7,402 bases of DNA from NCBI GenBank assembly GCA_045586105.1, contig JAZMZS010000104.1, positions 1 through 7,402 on the forward strand, in the 5' to 3' direction. The DNA comes from JAZMZS01 sp045586105. Its GTDB lineage: Bacteria > Bacillota > Clostridia > Oscillospirales > CAG-272. The notes under the pieces are model-generated. The model worked only from the letters and a program-made list of their open reading frames with translations, did no database searches and was not told the DNA's origin. Position numbers and translations under genes: made by a program. This document shows, one piece after another, positions 4,401 to 7,402 of this stretch. Within the stretch, counting starts at the first letter, position 1, and each line of letters opens with the position of its first letter.

Positions 4401-7361
4401 GTACTTAGGAGAAATTCCGTAGAATACCATATTGGAGTCGGTACCGTATCTGGTATCGGGATCCATCGCAGCAACTCCATCAAAGGAAGCAGAAATATCA
4501 AAGGTATCAGCTATATTGACAGTCAGTCCGTTTTCAAATCCCTGTACGTAAGCCTTCTGATCGTTATGGCAGATAAAGTGAGTGATCACACCGCCGTTAA
4601 GATTTACGGTACAGGAGGAATTGGGTGCTATCAGGTTTCCGGGCGTGCTTCTGTGGAAAGCGAAAAGCTTTGACACAGTTACGTTACCACCGATATTAAA
4701 GACGAGATCATGATCCTTGAAATTATCGGCAGTTTTAGTAACACTTCCGGTGACGGTAAGACCGCCTCTCATTACACCGAACACCTCGGTCCATCTACCG
4801 CCGTTAAGTGTAATAGCTACGTCTCTTGCCGAGCCAAAGTCATATCCGTCTTTCTGTCCGCCGACACCGAGAAGAACGTCCTTTGTGCCGGTAACAGCAA
4901 ACGTGTCTGTTGCGGTAAACGCATTGTACAAACAAATAAGGTAGAATGATCCGGAGGTAGTATCAAGAGTAATATTGTCAAACGCTGTAGGTCCGCCGAT
5001 GTAGTAACGGTAGCCTCCGCCCATGACATATTGGGCAGTAGAATCGTAGCCCTTGATAACTACGGTACCGGTATGGGTCGGAGCTTTGAAGTTTGCGGAA
5101 TGTGTAAAGCTGCCTACGACAACTATAGTTCCGCCCTCTGCACCGAGCTTATGATAAGCCGTGGTGATCGACTTTATAGGAGTCTCGGGGGTCAAGCCGT
5201 CGTTAGAGGAAGCACCGCTGTTTGAGATATAAACTACTTTATCGGAGCCGGGGATAGATCCCGAATGAACAACTTCTGCAAAATCTGCAAGACGTATCTT
5301 CTTGTCCGAGGTAACTCTGTCATAGATCTCGTCATCGACTATAAGAGTGTTACATTCTATCGAGGAGGATGCGGTTATTCTCGAGTCGTCATAAGCACAC
5401 TGAGGAGATAGACCGTAGTAGATCTTGCTTGTATCACCCGTCGCAAGTCTCGTGTCGGGATCAATGTTTGCAACACCGTCAAACGAACCTTCAAGATCAA
5501 AATTCTTGGTAATTCTTACTGTAAGACCGTTCTCATATCCCTGACAGTATGCTCTCTGGTCATTATGGCAGAGGAAATGAGTGATGGTTCCGCCGTCAAG
5601 ATTGACGGTGCACGAAGAATTGGGAGCAACGAAATCACCCGATGAAATAGATCTGTTGAAAGCAAAGAGCTTTCCTATAACGGTATCGCCGCTGACGTTT
5701 ATGGTAACGTTGTGGTCCTTGAAATCATCAGCAGTCTTGGTCACATCGCCGTCAGCGGTGGCGATAGTAAGAGACTGCCTCATACCGCCGATGACCTCCG
5801 ACCATCTACCGCTTTTAAGAGTGATGGTAACGTCACGTGCAACACCAAAGTCCGTGCTGCCTCCGACAGTGGAATCTCCCTGTCCGCCGGCTACAACAAA
5901 AACGTCCTTAGTTCCTGTAACCTCAACGGTCTCGGTAGCAGTAAAATCGTTGTAATTACATACGATCATTAAGTAATAAGAGCTTGCATCAATTGTAAGA
6001 TTGTTGAATACAGTCTCACCGCCGAGGAAGAATCGCACGCCCTTGGACATCGTATAGACCGCAGAAGGATCGGCACCCTCAATGGTTATCGACTTCTCGT
6101 GATCGGGAGCAATAAAGCTCGAAACCTGGGTAAAGGTGTCTACGATAATGATCCTGCCTCCTCTTTCCTTGAGGAGCTTATAAGCGTGAGTTATAGTTCT
6201 GACAGGAGCATCGGCACTAAGACCATTGTTGGTATCTACACCGTTGTCGGAAATGTATACGTCGATAGGAGTCAACGTCTCACTCTTCTTTTTAACTTCA
6301 GCGAAATCGTCAAAGCGGATCTTGTTATTTGCCATGACGCTGTCATATATGCTGTCGTCAATAACGAGGGTGTTGCAGGATACTAAGCCCGCTGCAGTCA
6401 CAACGGAAGCATCGTATGCAGAGAGTGCGGTAATTCCGTAGAACAGTTTATTAGCATCAAGTCTGGTATCGGGGTCAACCGTTGTAACGGCATCAAACGA
6501 GCCGGAGAGATCGAAACCCGGTCCAATATTGACGGTCAATCCATTCTCATATCCCTGAGCACGAGCTTTCTGATCGTTATGACAGATGAAATGAGTAACA
6601 ACTCCGCCGTTAAGATTTATCGTACAAGAGGAATTGGGCGCAATAAAATTGGATGTAGCAATGGTACGGTGTAATGCAAAGAACTTTGATACTACCGCAC
6701 TTCCGCCGATATTGAAGGTAACGTTGTAATCCTTGAAGTCCTCGGTGGTCTTTGTAACGGATCCGGAAACTCCCAAGCCCTGTCTCATACCTCCGATAAC
6801 CTCGGTCCACCTACCTCCGTTGAGGGTGATCTCAACGTTACGCGCTGCCCCGAAATCGGTCGCTCCCGACTGAGATGCAACAGCCAGCAATACATCCTCT
6901 GTACCGGTAACGGAAAAGTTCTCGGTAGCAGTGAACTGATTGAACAGACAGATAACGTAAAACGATCCTACCGACGCGTCAAGAACAATATCGTCAAATA
7001 CGGTAGGTCCGCCAAGGAAATAGCGGCGTCCTGCACTCATATACATCTTCGAATCGGCAGAATTACCGGTAATGGTAACCGTACCCGTATGTTCAGGGGC
7101 ACTGAAGTTAGCCGTTTGTGTAAAGGTACCGACTATTGAGATAGTACCTCCGTCATCTCCGAGAAGAGCATACGCTCTCGAGATAGTTTTAACGGGAGCA
7201 TCAGCGCTCAAGCCGTCATTTGTGTCAGCACCGGTATCCGAAAGATAGATCGTCTGCGGAGCCGCAGTATCGGTCGTATCCGCAGATACGCTGACAGTTG
7301 CAAATATGCCAAAAGGTATTGCCAACAAGCATACAAGCAAAAGTGAAATAAACCTTTTCAT
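1359..7361 (-). CDS. Giant secreted protein: tandem beta-helix-like modules plus BspA-type leucine-rich repeats
   Basis: This complete 2000-residue protein starts at an ATG 6 bases after GGAGG and ends in TGA. Residues 1-27 are a signal peptide, so it is exported. Residues 37-1031 hold three related modules, 1040-1358 a fourth and 1377-1476 a shortened fifth. Each opens with a [IV]Y[LIV]S[DN]xG...NxG pattern followed by a Lys/Arg-[ST]-[ILV] strand, as is typical at the N-terminal edge of secreted right-handed beta-helix (pectin-lyase-like) proteins. Residues 1495-1536 look like a BspA-type cap and 1537-1970 contain 19 LRR_5-type repeats. The tail (1971-2000) has no LPXTG, SLH, dockerin or membrane helix. 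BspA-family LRRs elsewhere bind host proteins or surfaces. A role in adhesion or glycan/host binding is inferred from this and from repetition of the module; no catalytic domain is recognised. The gene is monocistronic as far as seen and convergent with PEPCK. I cannot name it. Confidence 0.93.
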   Translation of the reverse strand: MKRFISLLLVCLLAIPFGIFATVSVSADTTDTAAPQTIYLSDTGADTNDGLSADAPVKTISRAYALLGDDGGTISIVGTFTQTANFSAPEHTGTVTITGNSADSKMYMSAGRRYFLGGPTVFDDIVLDASVGSFYVICLFNQFTATENFSVTGTEDVLLAVASQSGATDFGAARNVEITLNGGRWTEVIGGMRQGLGVSGSVTKTTEDFKDYNVTFNIGGSAVVSKFFALHRTIATSNFIAPNSSCTINLNGGVVTHFICHNDQKARAQGYENGLTVNIGPGFDLSGSFDAVTTVDPDTRLDANKLFYGITALSAYDASVVTAAGLVSCNTLVIDDSIYDSVMANNKIRFDDFAEVKKKSETLTPIDVYISDNGVDTNNGLSADAPVRTITHAYKLLKERGGRIIIVDTFTQVSSFIAPDHEKSITIEGADPSAVYTMSKGVRFFLGGETVFNNLTIDASSYYLMIVCNYNDFTATETVEVTGTKDVFVVAGGQGDSTVGGSTDFGVARDVTITLKSGRWSEVIGGMRQSLTIATADGDVTKTADDFKDHNVTINVSGDTVIGKLFAFNRSISSGDFVAPNSSCTVNLDGGTITHFLCHNDQRAYCQGYENGLTVRITKNFDLEGSFDGVANIDPDTRLATGDTSKIYYGLSPQCAYDDSRITASSSIECNTLIVDDEIYDRVTSDKKIRLADFAEVVHSGSIPGSDKVVYISNSGASSNDGLTPETPIKSITTAYHKLGAEGGTIVVVGSFTHSANFKAPTHTGTVVIKGYDSTAQYVMGGGYRYYIGGPTAFDNITLDTTSGSFYLICLYNAFTATDTFAVTGTKDVLLGVGGQKDGYDFGSARDVAITLNGGRWTEVFGVMRGGLTVTGSVTKTADNFKDHDLVFNIGGNVTVSKLFAFHRSTPGNLIAPNSSCTVNLNGGVITHFICHNDQKAYVQGFENGLTVNIADTFDISASFDGVAAMDPDTRYGTDSNMVFYGISPKYAYHTSKVTATGTMPANNVLVIADGIYDTVMASGKTRNEDFWRVVKASETDNIVIYLSDSGDDTNDGLSADTAVKTLARAYALIGANGGTIVITGTFTQAANFVEPAHTGKIYVTAEGDGADYVISKSVRFVLAGETEFSNLHIKGTGTAGLYIICNFNSFKVADTVTVTGSGTFIINLGAQSGVKYTAKDATLVVEGGHWSEIIGAARQNLNTGYMLTENSLKGVDLEITIDKNASVDKVFGFVRNVTEENSIVPDGTLRINLLGGQINNFLCQTDRLGYTQGMLNGMTVYIGKNFDISKSFTAGSQDENHYVSDGAGHDIFYGLSGESAYNYDHITAVHVNRSVLIIASELYNDIKDNSRIRTETFLGVIEEGSELPAPVDPDRTQYNTVYVSDTGHDFNNGRGKDTAVKTVGIASVVVRDNGTLTVEGEFTLSTAPAKSGLTANIPEGTTLYLNVDAASFAAYTGNGTIVVADGIIDSVTVDDFFGFKGSIVDKDGNNIFSDEEAIQVGSTGDCQFTYDRVSGLLTITGTGSPAGLWPARWATEIVFAEGVTAVPVSFCLNNTSLEKVTLASTIKTIDTYAFQGTSNLKQLVVAEDSQLETIKFKAFLFSGITAVDFNDNLKTVEGYAFRDCHDLVTVDLGTKLETLSEYAFARNFALSSITFDGTFTAIADNTFLQCGVLESIVIPETVTVIGTKAFMNATRLASVDLPANLTTISTDAFKASGIAGSITLPETVTVIGDKAFYECGALTGITLPEALTSFGSYCFFKSGLTTIVIPSQITEIPVKAFDHCADLTTVTVNGDITAIGNYAFAESRITSFVIPETCTTLGNGIFYSCSDLAAVTIEADVLGITSKMFYNCTALTNVNIPETVVNIHPYAFYNCSSLAEIELPEGLKMLQDYAFANTSSLTGEIAIPGTVKEIGEKCFMGSGVTSVTFGDGVITVLDSAFMNTALTDAYLTKSVTVVGDNAFSSASGALVVIHTEADAEAVIAWAQANTDKVTLDTTYVPVG
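1452..2753 (-). repeat. Nineteen BspA-type (LRR_5) leucine-rich repeats (residues 1537-1970)
   Basis: The repeat is about 23 residues, of the form V-x-x-I-G-x-x-A-F-x-x-C-x-x-L-x-x-[IV]-x-[IL]-P-x-x. The conserved Phe falls at 1547, 1571, 1596, 1618, 1641, 1664, 1687, 1710, 1733, 1756, 1778, 1801, 1823, 1846, 1869, 1892, 1916, 1938 and 1960, a spacing of 22-25. Typical units are VTVIGDKAFYECGALTGI (1725-1742) and VVNIHPYAFYNCSSL (1861-1875). The first, fourth and last few units are more degenerate. Such repeats in BspA-family proteins form solenoids used in protein or surface binding. Confidence 0.93.
2754..2879 (-). other. Cap segment preceding the leucine-rich repeats (residues 1495-1536)
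   Basis: GDCQFTYDRVSGLLTITGTG (1501-1520) followed by a Trp/Pro-containing stretch and ATEIVFAEGV (1531-1540) matches the usual lead-in of BspA-like LRR domains (a GxLTISGTG strand, then PW..., then a VxIxxGVT entry into the first repeat). It likely caps the hydrophobic end of the LRR solenoid. Confidence 0.7.
2934..3233 (-). repeat. Module 5, shortened copy (residues 1377-1476)
   Basis: It opens with VYVSDTGHDFNNG (1378-1390), then DTAVKTV (1394-1400) and GTLTVEGEFT (1411-1420), paralleling the first 60 residues of the other modules. It then skips to TIVVADGIIDSV (1457-1468) and DDFFGF (1471-1476), which resemble the module ends. Some 220-230 middle residues present in the others are missing. 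It sits between the module array and the LRR region. Confidence 0.65.
3288..4244 (-). repeat. Module 4, divergent copy of the ~330-residue repeat (residues 1040-1358)
   Basis: The opening IYLSDSGDDTNDGLSAD (1041-1057) is very close to module 1, but the rest is the most divergent copy. It keeps VRFVLAGET (1115-1123), IICNFN (1140-1145), GGHWSEIIGAAR (1184-1195), FVR (1230-1232), the Cys and Asp of CQTDR (1260-1264), LNGMTV (1272-1277) and FYGL (1309-1312). It lacks DPDTR and the SSC cysteine found in the first three. Confidence 0.8.
4269..5237 (-). repeat. Module 3 of the ~330-residue repeat (residues 709-1031)
   Basis: It opens with VYISNSGASSNDGLTPE (710-726), the least typical opening. Its core is nearly module 1: YRYYIGGPT (784-792), LICLYN (808-813), GGRWTEVFGVMR (854-865), FHR (902-904), SSC (915-917), CHNDQ (931-935), ENGLTV (943-948), DPDTR (967-971), FYGI (980-983). 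By hand alignment residues 912-950 match module 1 residues 241-279 at 34 of 39 positions. Confidence 0.85.
5271..6263 (-). repeat. Module 2 of the ~330-residue repeat (residues 367-697)
   Basis: It opens with VYISDNGVDTNNGLSAD (368-384). Landmarks match module 1: VRFFLGGET (442-450), IVCNYN (466-471), SGRWSEVIGGMR (517-528), FNR (568-570), SSC (582-584), CHNDQ (598-602), ENGLTV (610-615), DPDTR (634-638), YYGL (648-651), closing VDDEIYDRV...DFAEV (675-697). It carries a small Gly/Ser-rich insertion after GGQ (about 495-503) and extra Cys residues at 606 and 655. Confidence 0.85.
6294..7253 (-). repeat. Module 1 of the ~330-residue repeat (residues 37-356)
   Basis: It opens with IYLSDTGADTNDGLSAD (38-54) and then has alternating short beta-strand-like stretches and Gly/Asn turns. 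Landmarks are RRYFLGGPT (112-120), VICLFN (136-141), GGRWTEVIGGMR (182-193), LHR (230-232), SSC (244-246), CHNDQ (260-264), ENGLTV (272-277), DPDTR (296-300), FYGI (307-310) and a closing IDDSIYDSV...DFAEV (334-356). The strand and turn rhythm suggests a right-handed beta-helix; this is inference from sequence texture. Confidence 0.85.
7281..7361 (-). other. Sec signal peptide of the large repeat protein
   Basis: Residues 1-27 have a basic start (MKR), a hydrophobic core (residues 4-22) and a VSA cleavage motif ending at Ala27, before DTTDTA. This fits signal peptidase I processing. Cys11 sits in LLVC, which has Val at the -1 position where lipoprotein signals need Gly, Ala or Ser, so this is not read as a lipoprotein. 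Confidence 0.9.
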
Positions 7362-7367
7362 TATTAA

Positions 7368-7372
7368 CCTCC
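7368..7372 (-). promoter_or_regulatory. Ribosome-binding site of the large repeat-protein gene
   Basis: GGAGG on the minus strand lies 6 bases before the ATG at 7361 (GGAGGTTAATAATG). It fixes this start: the other ATG, at 7375, overlaps the site and is in a different frame. Confidence 0.9.
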
Positions 7373-7382
7373 ATGATGATAA

Positions 7383-7388
7383 TTTATA
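7383..7388 (-). promoter_or_regulatory. Possible -10 element upstream of the large gene (incomplete promoter)
   Basis: TATAAA on the minus strand sits in a very AT-rich stretch (7376-7402), 21 bases before the start codon. A -35 element at normal spacing would lie beyond the window edge, and the implied leader would be very short. The AT-richness alone could produce this match. Confidence 0.22.
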
Positions 7389-7402
7389 TTTATTTATTTC
7401 TA

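Noticed and set aside
3288..7253. Pectate lyase or other polysaccharide-degrading enzyme activity for the beta-helix-like modules
   Set aside because: I recognise no catalytic signature of those families. Fourfold repetition is more typical of binding proteins, so enzymatic function is not claimed.
7326..7340. Lipobox-like LLVC in the signal peptide of the large protein
   Set aside because: Val precedes the Cys where Gly, Ala or Ser is required, the Cys is early in the hydrophobic core, and a good VSA signal peptidase I site follows.

Overview
The window looks like a piece of a chromosome, probably an assembly contig, from a gut- or rumen-type member of the Firmicutes (Clostridia, Oscillospirales-like). 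This rests on a bacterial GTP-type PEP carboxykinase of the kind found in several Clostridia, a strong GGAGG ribosome-binding site, intrinsic terminators, moderate GC, and a giant secreted repeat protein with BspA-type leucine-rich repeats. The taxonomic call is an inference; no rRNA or tRNA is present to settle it.

Layout. (1) Positions 5-931, plus strand: the C-terminal 308 residues of GTP-dependent phosphoenolpyruvate carboxykinase. Its N-terminal half lies off the left edge, and an in-frame TAG sits at positions 2-4. A strong intrinsic terminator follows at 957-998. (2) Positions 999-1299: about 300 bases without a gene. They contain a palindromic motif resembling dispersed intergenic repeats of gut bacteria. 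(3) Positions 1300-1335: an intrinsic terminator for the minus-strand gene. (4) Positions 1359-7361, minus strand: one complete 2000-residue secreted protein that fills about 80% of the window. It has a signal peptide, four tandem modules of about 330 residues that look like right-handed beta-helix (pectin-lyase-like fold) units, a fifth module that keeps its two ends but lacks the middle, a BspA-type cap, 19 leucine-rich repeats of about 23 residues, and a short tail with no recognisable wall anchor. Its GGAGG site is at 7368-7372, and the window ends 41 bases upstream of the start.

The two genes converge and are separated by two terminators, so they are independent units; nothing suggests a shared pathway. 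PEPCK is central carbon metabolism. The large protein is most likely an extracellular binding or adhesion protein, because its module is repeated and it has no recognised catalytic domain or assembly partner here.

The most interesting material is in the large protein. The 330-residue module has an invariant set of W, E, R, C and D residues and does not match a domain I can name. The modules also look mosaic: module 4 resembles module 1 strongly at its start (41/56 identical by hand alignment) but weakly in its core (16/39), while module 3 shows the opposite pattern (31/56 and 34/39). I see no CRISPR array, transposase, phage gene or defence operon.
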